From contig CAWBSR010000015.1 of assembly GCA_963791545.1 (NCBI GenBank), forward strand, positions 806,001-870,000: a DNA stretch of 64,000 nt. The letters run 5' to 3'. The position numbers and the translations under genes were made by a program. The notes below the pieces were generated by a model. That model worked only from the letters and a program-made list of their open reading frames with translations. It was not told the origin of the DNA and did not search any database. Below, piece by piece: positions 8,488-17,319 of the stretch; position 1 is the stretch's first letter; each line of letters starts with the position of its first letter. The DNA is from JALYXV01 sp963791545. GTDB taxonomy: Bacteria; Actinomycetota; Acidimicrobiia; Acidimicrobiales; Palsa-688.

Positions 8488-8691
8488 GTCCCTTCCAGCG
8501 GGAGATCGCCCAGCTGCTACCCGCCCTTCCCGAAGCGGCAGGCTTTGCCCTCGCAGGCGGGGCGACACTTATCCTGCCGCGGTTTGGTCGACCGCGAAAC
8601 GAGAGACCTCGACTTCTTCAGACAGGAAGCTACCGCCGTTGACCGACTCGCTCCTGCGTTCGAACAAGCTGTAAGGAAAAATAGCGGGTGA
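8481..8691 (+). pseudogene. AbiEii-like nucleotidyltransferase toxin, frameshifted and truncated
   Basis: The first frame gives LLSPFQREIAQLLPALPEAA then GFALAGGATLI, the nucleotidyltransferase N-terminus with its GG motif. A one-base shift at about 8574 leads to RGLVDRETRDLDFFRQEATA and VDRLAPAFEQAV, where the TRDLDFF signature carries the expected acidic residues. A stop follows at 8689-8691, far short of the ~200-300 residues usual for AbiEii. The gene is therefore both frameshifted and cut off. It belongs to the accessory region following the tRNA-Leu site and overlaps the frameshifted partner upstream. Confidence 0.65.
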
Positions 8692-8895
8692 AGTTGCGAG
8701 ACGGCCCCCGTTCACGCCGCGGCTCTGAGGGTCACGGCATATCCGAGGCACTGACGTTCCTTGACGAGGCTTGCCTGCGTATGAGCGCGGGCGGCGCGGC
8801 TCAAGTCCGCCTGAAGGATCCCGCCGACCGCACAGTCGTCCGACCGGGATGGTCGGACCGTGGTGCCGGCTGGCCGAATGGGGCCTTCTCGATCG

Positions 8896-9711
8896 CTATG
8901 CGGGGCGGAGCAACGGTCGGATGGAGGCGCTGAGTTGATCAGGTCGGTCGAAGCTGGGCACGTGGGTGCCGGGCGCGGGTATGACGGTCGTCCCGAGGTG
9001 CTCGGCGAGCCAATGGGACGCCTCGGCGAAGAATGGGGCACTCTGCTGGCCGCACATCACCTGGACGGGGATGCCCACCCGTGTGAGTGCCTGGTCGTCG
9101 GGACGCCAGGATTCGAGTGCCCCGAACTCGACGCCGAACAGGACTTCGCCGTTGGCCATCATCCGTTCGATGGTGGCGGGCGGTAGCGAGGCGAGCGCCT
9201 CGCCGGCGGCAAAGCCGAGGAAGGCCCTGACCGCTGCGGGCGGCCCGCCCTGCGCCATGCCTGATTCGACGATCGGCTGGATGACGGCCATGGCTTCATC
9301 TGGGTGGGCCAGAACGGACATCAGGGGCGGTTCGTGCAGGACGGCGGTTCGGAGGAGGTCCTGATGGCGTAGCACGGCGTTGATGGTGATGATGGCGCCG
9401 GCGCTGGTTCCGTAGACGGCCGCCGGGCCGAGTCCCAGGACTGAGATCAACCCGGCCAAATCGTCACCTTGCTCGTCGGGCGAGGTCTGGGACCACCCGG
9501 GAGGTCGGGGACTACGAGAGTTTCCTCTGCGGTCGTAGGTGACACAGGTGAACTCGTCAGCCAGCAGTTCGGCGACGCGCTCGAAGTGGCCGGCGTCACC
9601 AGTCGAGCCCGAGACGAACACCACGGCCGGTCCAGCGCCCCGCACCTCGTAGTACAGATCGGTCCCGTTGGCCTCGACGGTCCCGGTTCGCCTTGATGTG
9701 GTAACGCTCAT
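8896..9711 (-). CDS. Alpha/beta-hydrolase family protein
   Basis: The ATG at 9711 has a good ribosome site (CAGGAGGGCGCG) and gives 271 residues; the open frame extends further upstream but without support. Strand order and motifs are typical: VVFVSGST oxyanion region, CVTYDRRGNSRSP, the nucleophile elbow YGTSAGA and a C-terminal catalytic His in GTHVPSFDRPDQL. The substrate cannot be read from the sequence. It lies 64 bases downstream of the large LuxR-type regulator on the same strand, so the two may be co-transcribed. No signal peptide is seen, so it is cytoplasmic. Confidence 0.85.
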   Translation of the reverse strand: MSVTTSRRTGTVEANGTDLYYEVRGAGPAVVFVSGSTGDAGHFERVAELLADEFTCVTYDRRGNSRSPRPPGWSQTSPDEQGDDLAGLISVLGLGPAAVYGTSAGAIITINAVLRHQDLLRTAVLHEPPLMSVLAHPDEAMAVIQPIVESGMAQGGPPAAVRAFLGFAAGEALASLPPATIERMMANGEVLFGVEFGALESWRPDDQALTRVGIPVQVMCGQQSAPFFAEASHWLAEHLGTTVIPAPGTHVPSFDRPDQLSASIRPLLRPA

Positions 9712-9775
9712 CGCGCCCTCCTGTGGATTCGCTCGCATGGTGACTGTCCCATGGATGGCGGCAGGCGGACATCGT

Positions 9776-12610
9776 TCAGGTGGATGATTCCTGGTCGCGC
9801 TTGGCTGCTTGCTGGTCGGCGAACCACGCCGCGACCTGCGACCGGGATGTGAACCCCAGCTTGGTGAGGATGTGGGCAACGTGGCTGGCGACGGTGGGCC
9901 GGCTGAGGTGGAGTTGTCGACCGATGGCGGGGTTGGTCAGCCCGGCCGCGATGAGCTCGGCGACCTCCTCCTCGCGGGCCGAAAGGGCCCGGTACGAGTC
10001 GCGCCGTGGTCGTGTGGGTCCGCCGAGGCGGGCGAGGATGGCGTCGGCCCGTTGCACGCCTGAGTACGCGCCGAGGTCCACGAAGCGCTGGCGGCTGGCT
10101 CGGGCCGCTCGGCGATCGCGCAGCAGATCCCCCTGCCAGCATAAGATGAGCGCCGCCAGCCACGGCCAGGGCGCCTGGTCGGCAAGTCGAAGCGCCTCGT
10201 TGGCGGCCGGGCCGGTGGGGTGTAGCCGGAACGCGGTGGCACTGAGCGAGGCTCGGAAGAACCGGTCGGGAGAGTCATGGGCTCGGGCGACGCTATCGGC
10301 CACTGCCTCGGCCTCTGTTCTGCGCCGCAGACGCAGCAGGGCATCGACATGGAGGGGGACCAGGATCGGGCCTCCCACGGTGAGGTGGTAGCCGCCGCCT
10401 CGGCCTTCCTGCTCGGCCGTCGCCAGATACTCGGCGGCGCGGCCCCACCGGCCCTCCTCCCAGGCCAGCCATCCCTGGGCCGCGGCGCGCTGATCGGCCC
10501 ACACCGCCAACTGGGCGGTCTCATCTCCGGGCGGGAGTTCCTGGAGGAGCCTGCTGGCCTCGTGCAGGTCCCCCCGCTGCAGGAACAGCCACGCCTCGAC
10601 CGTGTCCATCCATACCGTCATGACCGGAACCCCGAGACGGATCTGGGAGCCGATCCGGACAAAGATGGCCTCGGCGTCATCGGGGCGCCCCTCGACCAAG
10701 TGGAGCATGCCTTTCCATACCCTTGCCGGCGCGCCGTACCAGGTCCCGGCCCGCTCAGCCGCTCGCTCGACCGCCTCATACGCCGCAACGGTCGGGCTGA
10801 AGTGAGAGGCGCTCCACAGCGCATTCGCCTCAGCAACGGCGAGACCGTGGGCCCGAGCGAACCTGGCGTTCTCCCAGTGCGCCTCGGCCGCCACCTCCCG
10901 GGCCCGATCAAGGGCGAACGCGACGTTGGCCAGCGTGTTGCGAGCCCGGCACTCGGACTCGGTGTCGCCCTGGCGGCGGGCGACCTCCAGGGCCCGGCGG
11001 CCAAGGATGAGGGCCCGGTCGCTTTGGCCGCGGAACCACGCGATGAACCCAGCCTGGGCGACCAACATCGCCCCGTCATCGCCGTGGCCGGCCCGCTCAA
11101 GGTGAGCGATCTCGTCGTTGGCCACGAGATCGGCCTCGCCGACTGAGCCGGTCCAAAACAAATGGAGGGCGAAGATGCCCGCCAGCCAGGCCCGCTCACG
11201 GTCTCCGAGGACCTGTCGGTCCGTCCAGCGGGCCCGCAGGAGAGGGTCGAGCTCGCTCCAGCGTCCGGCTCGGAACAGATCGGCGATGGCCGCGGCCACC
11301 AGATCCTCTTGGCGGTGAGCGAGGGCGGGGTGGCGGCGCACTACTTCGAGGGCGCCCTCGATCAGCGAGGCAGCCCGACCGGCATTGCCGGCCTGGCGGG
11401 CCGCTTGCGCCGCCGTCTCAAGCATTTCCATCGCGTCACCCGGTCGGCCAGCGCGCTCAACATGGCGGGCCACCCGCTCGGGCACGTCGGGACGTTGCTC
11501 GGCGACGGCGTGGCCGACGTGATCGTGCAGGCGCGCCCGGCGCGCCGGAGCCATCTCCAGGTAGGCGGCCTCCAGCAGCAGTGGATGGCGGAACCCCACC
11601 GCTCCTTGATCGCCACGCACGAGCAGACCGCTTGAACAGCACTCCTCCAGGGAAACGTCGATATCGGGCAGACCGAGCGACACCAGCAGGTCCTCTGTGG
11701 TATCGCCGCCGGCGACCGCGACTATCTCGGCGAGTCGCCGAGCGGACGGCGACAGCCGGCTGGCACGGTCCTGGAATGTCACCCGGACGATCTCAGGTAG
11801 CGCCGGGAGGTCCCCGCCCGACGGCCCGGCCAGTGCCACCAGCTCCTCAACCAGCAGTGGGGTGCCGGCACTGCGAACCACGACGTTCCGGATGGTCTGC
11901 GCCGACAAAGACGGCGCCAGCAGCGCAACCATGGCCGACACCTCCTCGTCGGTCAGCGGTGCCAACTGGATGGCCTCGACCGTCGGGTGGCCCCCACCCG
12001 AGACCAACCGCTGCCACCAGTCGTGGCCGAGCCCTATCTCTTCCTCCCGGTACGTCGCGATCAGGACCACAGGCAGCTCACCCACCCGACGCGTGGCGTG
12101 TTTCACGAACCCCCAAGTCGAACCATCCGCCCAATGCATATCCTCGAGCACCCACACACACGGACCGTTCGTGCTCACCTCCTCGACGAGATCCAGGAGC
12201 GCCTCGAACACCACGGGTAGGTTCGCCGGCCCACCGATCCGGCCATATCCGCGGACGCCGCTCAACTCGGGCACGACACCAGACAGAACATCCGCGCGGG
12301 CCTGGGCCGCGTCCCACAGCGCCGGCCGCTGCCGGCGGGCGCCGCGCAGAGACTCCGCCACCGGGCCGAACGCGACGCCGGCATCGCCGGGCAAAGCAGA
12401 ACCGGCCATGACCCACGCAGGACCTGCCCCCAGTGATCGGCAGTGCTCGGCGACCAACCGGGACTTGCCGATGCCGGCCTCACCGCTAACCAAAGCGACC
12501 TGGCCGCGCCCCTCGCCTGCTTCCGCCACCAGCGCCTGCAGGCGAGCCAACTCGACTGCTCGACCGACGAGCGGTAACTGGGCGTTCGACGAGGAACGTG
12601 CGGCCCTCAT
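9776..12610 (-). CDS. Large LuxR-family regulator with N-terminal AAA ATPase domain
   Basis: The 944-residue protein (ATG at 12610; an ATG at 12724 is possible) begins LPLVGRAVELARLQ, then Walker A GEAGIGKS near residue 45 and Walker B CVWVLEDMHWAD near 160, followed by a long helical TPR-like middle. The C-terminus is a LuxR helix-turn-helix: LSAREEEVAELIAAGLTNPA and IGRQLHLSRPTVASHVAHIL. This is the LAL/MalT-like architecture, in which an effector triggers ATP-dependent assembly and promoter activation. The ligand is unknown. It sits inside the tRNA-Leu-bounded region with the hydrolase gene, an obvious candidate target. Confidence 0.9.
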   Translation of the reverse strand: MRAARSSSNAQLPLVGRAVELARLQALVAEAGEGRGQVALVSGEAGIGKSRLVAEHCRSLGAGPAWVMAGSALPGDAGVAFGPVAESLRGARRQRPALWDAAQARADVLSGVVPELSGVRGYGRIGGPANLPVVFEALLDLVEEVSTNGPCVWVLEDMHWADGSTWGFVKHATRRVGELPVVLIATYREEEIGLGHDWWQRLVSGGGHPTVEAIQLAPLTDEEVSAMVALLAPSLSAQTIRNVVVRSAGTPLLVEELVALAGPSGGDLPALPEIVRVTFQDRASRLSPSARRLAEIVAVAGGDTTEDLLVSLGLPDIDVSLEECCSSGLLVRGDQGAVGFRHPLLLEAAYLEMAPARRARLHDHVGHAVAEQRPDVPERVARHVERAGRPGDAMEMLETAAQAARQAGNAGRAASLIEGALEVVRRHPALAHRQEDLVAAAIADLFRAGRWSELDPLLRARWTDRQVLGDRERAWLAGIFALHLFWTGSVGEADLVANDEIAHLERAGHGDDGAMLVAQAGFIAWFRGQSDRALILGRRALEVARRQGDTESECRARNTLANVAFALDRAREVAAEAHWENARFARAHGLAVAEANALWSASHFSPTVAAYEAVERAAERAGTWYGAPARVWKGMLHLVEGRPDDAEAIFVRIGSQIRLGVPVMTVWMDTVEAWLFLQRGDLHEASRLLQELPPGDETAQLAVWADQRAAAQGWLAWEEGRWGRAAEYLATAEQEGRGGGYHLTVGGPILVPLHVDALLRLRRRTEAEAVADSVARAHDSPDRFFRASLSATAFRLHPTGPAANEALRLADQAPWPWLAALILCWQGDLLRDRRAARASRQRFVDLGAYSGVQRADAILARLGGPTRPRRDSYRALSAREEEVAELIAAGLTNPAIGRQLHLSRPTVASHVAHILTKLGFTSRSQVAAWFADQQAAKRDQESST

Positions 12611-12724
12611 GGCCAGAGGGGTGCCTTCGCCCTTGCCGCCCTCGGAAGCCACCGCTCTTCTCCCAGAGGTCTGTGGCTGCCCGTCAAGGCGCTCGCCGAC
12701 TGCGCCAATTCCGACGGCCCGCAT

Positions 12725-13120
12725 TCGCCATCCGGCTGTTGTCGGCGAATACGACCGTGATCAGACCCGGGACCGTCATAAGCAGCGCTCATTGGGCGTG
12801 GCGGATCAGGTCGTTCAGATCCTCCAGGCTCAGCACCGGTCGCGCGCCGGTCACGCCGACCAGGGTACAGGGGCGACTACCGGCGAGCTGGGCCACCCGC
12901 TCACAAGGAGAAGTCGAAGACGCGCCCCACGACTTACTCTTCGCCGTCATTGACGACGGGCTCTACCGCGCTCCGGTGTGGGCCCTTTTGGACGCGAGTT
13001 GGACACGAAACAGCTCGTGACATGACCGAGAGGGGCTGTCCGGGCGGACGCGCTGCGCACAAAACCCCTGCTCAGGGCCACCAGGACGGAACTCCGGGGA
13101 CTAGGCGGACGTATCCTGGC
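12725..13120. other. Gene-poor stretch before the tRNA-Leu fragment
   Basis: No convincing gene. On the minus strand a short open stretch (about 12790-12865) reads LVGVTGARPVLSLEDLNDLI and ends RHAQ-stop, which looks like the tail of a lost gene. Otherwise the stretch has lower coding character than its surroundings and precedes the att-like repeat. Confidence 0.35.
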
Positions 13121-13174
13121 AGCTTGAGGGGCTAGTGCCCGCAAGGGCATGGGTTCAAGTCCCCCCTCCGACAC
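13121..13174 (+). repeat. Duplicated 3' half of tRNA-Leu (att-like site)
   Basis: Bases 13121-13174 repeat 7575-7630 of the tRNA-Leu gene from the anticodon arm (AGCTTGAGGGG) through the acceptor end, identical except for a two-base deletion in the G run of the T arm. The 5' half of the tRNA and the CCA are missing, so it is not a functional tRNA. A truncated tRNA copy in direct orientation downstream of the intact gene is the usual scar of site-specific integration. Confidence 0.9.
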
Positions 13175-13517
13175 GAACCCCTAGTACATGCGGGTCGCCC
13201 GCCTCGACGTGGACTTCGCCGCTGGGGTGGTACGTGAGGCGGACGCCAAGCTCGTCGTACAAAGTCCGTTTCAACTCCGGGTCGGCGCCTGCGAGCACCG
13301 CGACGATGTCCTTGAGCCGGCTGACCAGCGCCTTGACCTCGGATGCGGTGAGGACCTGGTTCGTTGGTTTGTGCCCGAGCTGGCGTTCGATGCTTCGCCG
13401 CTCGCGGTCGACCTCGGCGATCCAGTCACCGACGACTGACGGTTCGGTGCCACGCTCGAGGACGTCTCGGTACCGGGCGAGCTTTGGCACTCCGCCGGGC
13501 ATTCTGGGCGAGGACAT
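13155..13517 (-). pseudogene. Large serine recombinase, C-terminal fragment
   Basis: From about residue 12 the frame reads KLARYRDVLERGTEPSVVGD, a coiled-coil stretch, LKDIVAVLAGADPELKRTLY and DELGVRLTYHPSGEVHVEAG, ending HVLGVRVGGGT. This matches the extreme C-terminus of large serine recombinases, after the zinc ribbon. The catalytic and zinc-ribbon domains are absent. Its stop lies inside the att-like tRNA fragment. A related, non-identical fragment covering the zinc ribbon lies at 17320-17775 on the same strand. Confidence 0.75.
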
Positions 13518-13607
13518 TCGACCTCAGAGCATTTGGGGGTACCCCCGACCCAGGCCGTTTCCTCGCCGAGGGTGACCGACCCGCGCAATTCCCGTTCTGA
13601 AGGACCT

Positions 13608-13627
13608 TGTCCCGTCGGATCGGGACA
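13608..13627. promoter_or_regulatory. Palindrome upstream of the sensor kinase gene
   Basis: TGTCCCG at 13608-13614 and CGGGACA at 13621-13627 form a perfect inverted repeat around a six-base spacer. A further CAACGGGACA lies at 13640-13649 at the very start of the kinase gene. The same CAACGGGACA recurs at 16536-16545 upstream of the barrel-protein gene. This suggests an operator for the neighbouring NarL-type response regulator; that is inference. Confidence 0.45.
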
Positions 13628-13635
13628 CGTGCCAC

Positions 13636-15846
13636 GTGACAACGGGACATTCACGCTCCACACTGATCGGCACGACAAGAGCGCCCCTCCGCCGAGAGCT
13701 GCCCTGTGATGTCGCGGCCGATGCGCCCGCCGCGTCGTCTGGGTCGACGCGCCGGTCGACCGGCCCGAAACCGACTGGCAGTCGGACCGCGGAGGCTGTG
13801 TGGGGGCCGACAGGACCGGTGCTGGCGTGGGCAGCGGCAGGATTGTGTCTAGCCCTGGTTGGGGCGACCGCATTCCTCCACAGCGTCAACGTCGGGACGC
13901 CTCGGGGAGAGCTCACGGGGTGGTGGGCGTCGAATGGGTTAATCGGGTTGGCGTTGGCGTTGCCCGGGACGGTTCTTGTGTCCCGCCGCCCCCGCCACCC
14001 CATCGGCTGGTTGCTCAGCGCAGCAGGAGTGGCATCGACTGCTACCGGTTTCGGGCGTGAGTACGCCGTGTACACCCTTGGGGGCCAGGGCCGCTCGCTG
14101 CCAGGCGGAGCGTTGAGTCTGTGGGCGGCGGGATGGCTGTGGGAGGTCCAGATCGGGATCCTGGTGGTGGTCATCTTGTTATTCCCCGACGGCCGGCTCA
14201 TGTCCCGGCGCTGGCGGGTCGTGTTGGGGGCCGCGGTGTTGTCGGTAGCGGCGGACGTGGTGAAGGTTGCGACCGCGCCCGGCCCGCTGTTTCACACCGG
14301 GTCGGTGGGCTTTCGTGCGGTAGACAACCCTCTCGGAGTCCGGGCGGCGTCGGGGTTTCTCGGTGCCCTGTCCGCCATTGGCCTGCCGATCTTCCTTGGA
14401 TCTCTCGTGGCGAGCCTGGTGGCCTTGGTGCTGCGGTTCCGTCGCTCCCGCGGCGAGCAGCGTCTGCAGATGAAGTGGTTTACCTACGCCGGTGCGCTGC
14501 TGGTGGTGGAGTTGGTGACCGAGTTGGCCGGTCACTCCTCGGGCAGCCTGTTTCTCGCGCCGGTGGCGGTCGGGCTGCTCAGCGGCGCCATCGCCTTGGC
14601 GATCTTGAAGTACCGGCTCTACGACATCGACCTGATCATCAACCGGACTCTCGTGTACGCCATGTTGAGCCTGGGTGTGGCCGCCCTGTACGTCGCCGTG
14701 GCGGCGGGGCTGGCGTCTGTGTTGCAACGCCGGGTCGAGCTGAAGGTGTCGCTGGTCGCAGCCGCCGTGGTGGCGGTGGTCTTCGCCCCGTTGCGCCAGC
14801 GTCTCCAGCGCGGCGTCGACCGGCTCATGTACGGTCGGCGCGACGACCCCTACGGAGTGATCTCGACGTTGGGACGTCGACTCGAGGAGACTCCGGTGCC
14901 CGAAGCGGTGCTGCCCGGCGTCGTGGCGACAGTTGCGGACGCTCTGCGGTTGCCGTATGTGGCGGTCGAGCTCGGCCAGGGCGACGACACGAGGGTCACC
15001 GCCCACGGGAGACTGACCGGCCAGGCCATCCGCTTGCCGCTCGCCTATCAGGGCCAGCCGATCGGGCAACTGGTGGTCGGCCACCGATCCGGCGAAGAGG
15101 GATTGTCGCCTTCGGATCGCCACCTGCTCGAGGACTTGGCCCGCCAGACCGGAGCTGCCGCGTACGCGGTGCGGCTCACGACCGACCTCCAGCGGTCCCG
15201 AGAACGCCTGGTTGTTGAACGTGAGGAGGAGCGCCGCCGGCTGCGCCGGGACATCCACGATGGATTGGGACCGACCATGGCTGCGGTGTCGATGAAGGCG
15301 GACACGGTACGCAACCTGGTTCGATCCGACCCCGATTCCGCCCAGGAGGTCTTGGCAGAACTCAAGGACCAGGCGCGTGGCGCTATCGCCGATATCCGCC
15401 GGCTGGTCTATGACCTTCGACCCCCGGCCCTCGACGAGTTGGGCCTGGTGTCAGCGCTGAGGGAGCAGGCCGCCCAGTTCACGTCCTCGACCGGCGGCCA
15501 AGGCCAGCTGGGCGCCGTTGACCTGACGGTGACTATCGATGCCCCCGATGAACTGCGCTCACTGCCGGCCGCAGTCGAGGTGGCCGCCTACCGGATCGTG
15601 ACCGAGGCGCTGACCAACGTGGCTCGTCACGCCAGCGCCCGGCGCTGTGTGGTTCGGTTGTCGTTGAACGGGGCGTTGGAGCTTGAGGTGGCTGACGACG
15701 GGACTGGCCTGGCATCCGGCCACCGGCGCGGTGTGGGGCTGGCCTCGATGCTGGAGCGGGCCGCCGAACTGGGTGGAACCTGCCAGGTCCGCTCCACCCC
15801 GGGGGGCACCCAGGTCTGGGCTCGCTTGCCGATACCCAACCGATGA
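13636..15846 (+). CDS. Membrane sensor histidine kinase, NarL-partner (HisKA_3) type
   Basis: The 736-residue protein (GTG start; a later start is possible) has six to eight membrane helices in its first ~330 residues, a GAF-like middle, then a coiled coil leading to the phospho-acceptor box RRDIHDGLGPTMAAVSMKAD near residue 540. The ATPase domain has the N box ITEALTNVARHA-like VTEALTNVARHASARR, ADDGTG and GVGLASMLERAAELGG. It would phosphorylate the response regulator encoded by the overlapping next gene. The pair sits between two serine-recombinase fragments. The signal sensed is unknown. Confidence 0.9.
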   Translation: MTTGHSRSTLIGTTRAPLRRELPCDVAADAPAASSGSTRRSTGPKPTGSRTAEAVWGPTGPVLAWAAAGLCLALVGATAFLHSVNVGTPRGELTGWWASNGLIGLALALPGTVLVSRRPRHPIGWLLSAAGVASTATGFGREYAVYTLGGQGRSLPGGALSLWAAGWLWEVQIGILVVVILLFPDGRLMSRRWRVVLGAAVLSVAADVVKVATAPGPLFHTGSVGFRAVDNPLGVRAASGFLGALSAIGLPIFLGSLVASLVALVLRFRRSRGEQRLQMKWFTYAGALLVVELVTELAGHSSGSLFLAPVAVGLLSGAIALAILKYRLYDIDLIINRTLVYAMLSLGVAALYVAVAAGLASVLQRRVELKVSLVAAAVVAVVFAPLRQRLQRGVDRLMYGRRDDPYGVISTLGRRLEETPVPEAVLPGVVATVADALRLPYVAVELGQGDDTRVTAHGRLTGQAIRLPLAYQGQPIGQLVVGHRSGEEGLSPSDRHLLEDLARQTGAAAYAVRLTTDLQRSRERLVVEREEERRRLRRDIHDGLGPTMAAVSMKADTVRNLVRSDPDSAQEVLAELKDQARGAIADIRRLVYDLRPPALDELGLVSALREQAAQFTSSTGGQGQLGAVDLTVTIDAPDELRSLPAAVEVAAYRIVTEALTNVARHASARRCVVRLSLNGALELEVADDGTGLASGHRRGVGLASMLERAAELGGTCQVRSTPGGTQVWARLPIPNR

Positions 15847-16511
15847 TGGGCCCAGTTCGCATCGTCATCGCCGATGACCATCCGGTGTTCCGGGCCGGGC
15901 TGCGTGGCCTGTTGGCGTCGCTGCCCGACACGGTGATCGTTGCTGAGGCCGGCACGGGGACTGAAGCGGTGGAACTGGCGGCCGCGCACCGCCCCGATGT
16001 GGTGATGATGGACCTGCACATGCCCGGCTTCAATGGCATCGAGGCGACCCGTCTCATCGTGGGCGCCAACCCGGCCGTCGGGGTGCTGGTCCTGACAATG
16101 CTCGAAGACGATGACTCCGTCTTCGCGGCCATGCGCGCCGGGGCTCGGGGTTACCTGCTCAAGGGCGCTGACCAGGAAGAGATCTCTGTCGCGGTCCGGG
16201 CGGTCGCCAACGGCGACGCCATCTTCGGGCCGACGATCGCACGGCGGGTCATCAACTATCTGTCCGCCCCGCAGCCTGCACCCCAACCCTTCGCAGAGCT
16301 GAGCGCCCGCGAACGCGAAGTTCTTGAGCTGATCGCCGCCGGCCACGCCAACGCGGCCATAGCGTCGCAGCTGTTCCTCAGTCACAAGACGGTACGAAAC
16401 CACGTGTCCACCATCTTCACCAAGCTCCAGGTCGCCGATAGGGCCCAGGCCATCGTGCGGGCCCGTCAGGCCGGACTGGGTCAGGGCCCGCTTCCGCCCC
16501 CGCGGTCCTGA
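15843..16511 (+). CDS. NarL/FixJ-family response regulator
   Basis: The 222-residue protein overlaps the kinase stop (ATGATG; either ATG may be used). The receiver domain has the acidic pair in IVIADDHPVFRAG, phospho-Asp in VVMMDLHMPG, Thr/Ser region LVLTMLED and Lys in YLLKGADQEE. A LuxR-type helix-turn-helix follows (LSAREREVLELIAAGHANAA, then SHKTVRNHVSTIFTKLQV). It is the cognate partner of the upstream kinase. Shared GGGACA-type motifs upstream of this operon and of the barrel-protein gene at 16645 are plausible targets. Confidence 0.93.
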   Translation: MMGPVRIVIADDHPVFRAGLRGLLASLPDTVIVAEAGTGTEAVELAAAHRPDVVMMDLHMPGFNGIEATRLIVGANPAVGVLVLTMLEDDDSVFAAMRAGARGYLLKGADQEEISVAVRAVANGDAIFGPTIARRVINYLSAPQPAPQPFAELSAREREVLELIAAGHANAAIASQLFLSHKTVRNHVSTIFTKLQVADRAQAIVRARQAGLGQGPLPPPRS

Positions 16512-16617
16512 CAGTTGCGGGACAGTTGCCCGATGCAACGGGACAACGCTCCCATGACAGCAGGACTCCCCGAAGCCCACCATGAGCCCGGATGGTCCGA
16601 CGGCACGGATGGTCCGA
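16511..16617. promoter_or_regulatory. Repeat-rich promoter region of the exported barrel-protein gene
   Basis: The gap contains GTTGCGGGACA at 16514-16524 and CAACGGGACA at 16536-16545, with GTTGC and GCAAC in inverted orientation, and then two direct copies of CGGATGGTCCGA at 16589-16600 and 16606-16617. The GGGACA motifs match those upstream of the kinase gene. Direct repeats with a 17-base period next to a two-component operon suggest regulator binding sites. No promoter boxes are claimed. Confidence 0.4.
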
Positions 16618-16644
16618 GCTTCAGCGGCCTTCGGGAGGGTCAAG

Positions 16645-17118
16645 ATGAACAAGAAGAAGGGCACGTTGTTCGCTGGCGCCGTGGCCGCAACTGCAGTGAC
16701 GCTCGGGCTGGTATCGGTGGCATCTGCAGCGTCGAGCCACGACAGCCGACACACCCTGCACCTCGTGGCATCAGGTGGCCAGCACAGCGCACAAAACGGT
16801 GGGGGACCCCCTGCTCTTGGTGCGGAAGACGCCTTCAACGAACAACTGTTCGATCAGAGCGGCAACCTGGTCGGCCATACCGGTGGCAAATGCACCATCG
16901 TGAGCTTCAAGGACGGAAAAGGCGAGGCGCTCTGTTTGATCACACTGGTCCTGCCAAGCGGGGACATCGTCGTCAGCGGCATCCAGTCCCTTAGCCACGA
17001 TCCCTTCACGATGGCCGTGGTCGGCGGAACTGGACAATACGACAAGGCCAGCGGCGTCGCCGATATCACGGTCAGTCCCGATCACAAGCGAAACGTCACC
17101 GTCCAGCTCAACCAGTGA
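16645..17118 (+). CDS. Exported protein with allene-oxide-cyclase/dirigent-like barrel
   Basis: The ATG at 16645 follows GGGAGGGTCAAG and yields 157 residues starting MNKKKGTLFAGAVAATAVTL, a clear signal peptide cleaved near ASAASS. The mature region shows the pattern EDAFNEQLFDQSGNLVGHTG, GKCTIVSF, ALCLITLVLPSGDIVVSGIQ and MAVVGGTGQYDKASGVADIT, as in allene-oxide-cyclase barrel-like bacterial proteins. Enzyme activity cannot be assumed; these are often uncharacterised secreted barrels. It lies directly after a kinase/regulator pair that shares upstream motifs with it and may control it. Confidence 0.82.
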   Translation: MNKKKGTLFAGAVAATAVTLGLVSVASAASSHDSRHTLHLVASGGQHSAQNGGGPPALGAEDAFNEQLFDQSGNLVGHTGGKCTIVSFKDGKGEALCLITLVLPSGDIVVSGIQSLSHDPFTMAVVGGTGQYDKASGVADITVSPDHKRNVTVQLNQ

Positions 17119-17319
17119 CGGGACCTGTGGGAGTTCGTTTTCTCGAACGGCTCGCTCCGCTCACGGCTTTGGCCGACGATCACAAACCGATCCCGCCATT
17201 GGGGTCGCGAAGAAAGCAAACAAGCGGCACCGCCGAGCGGGAACCCGGAACGGCAGACGAAGCCGACACGATCCGTCTCATACGCGCCCACTGCGAGCCA
17301 CGGCCAACCACCGAGGCTG

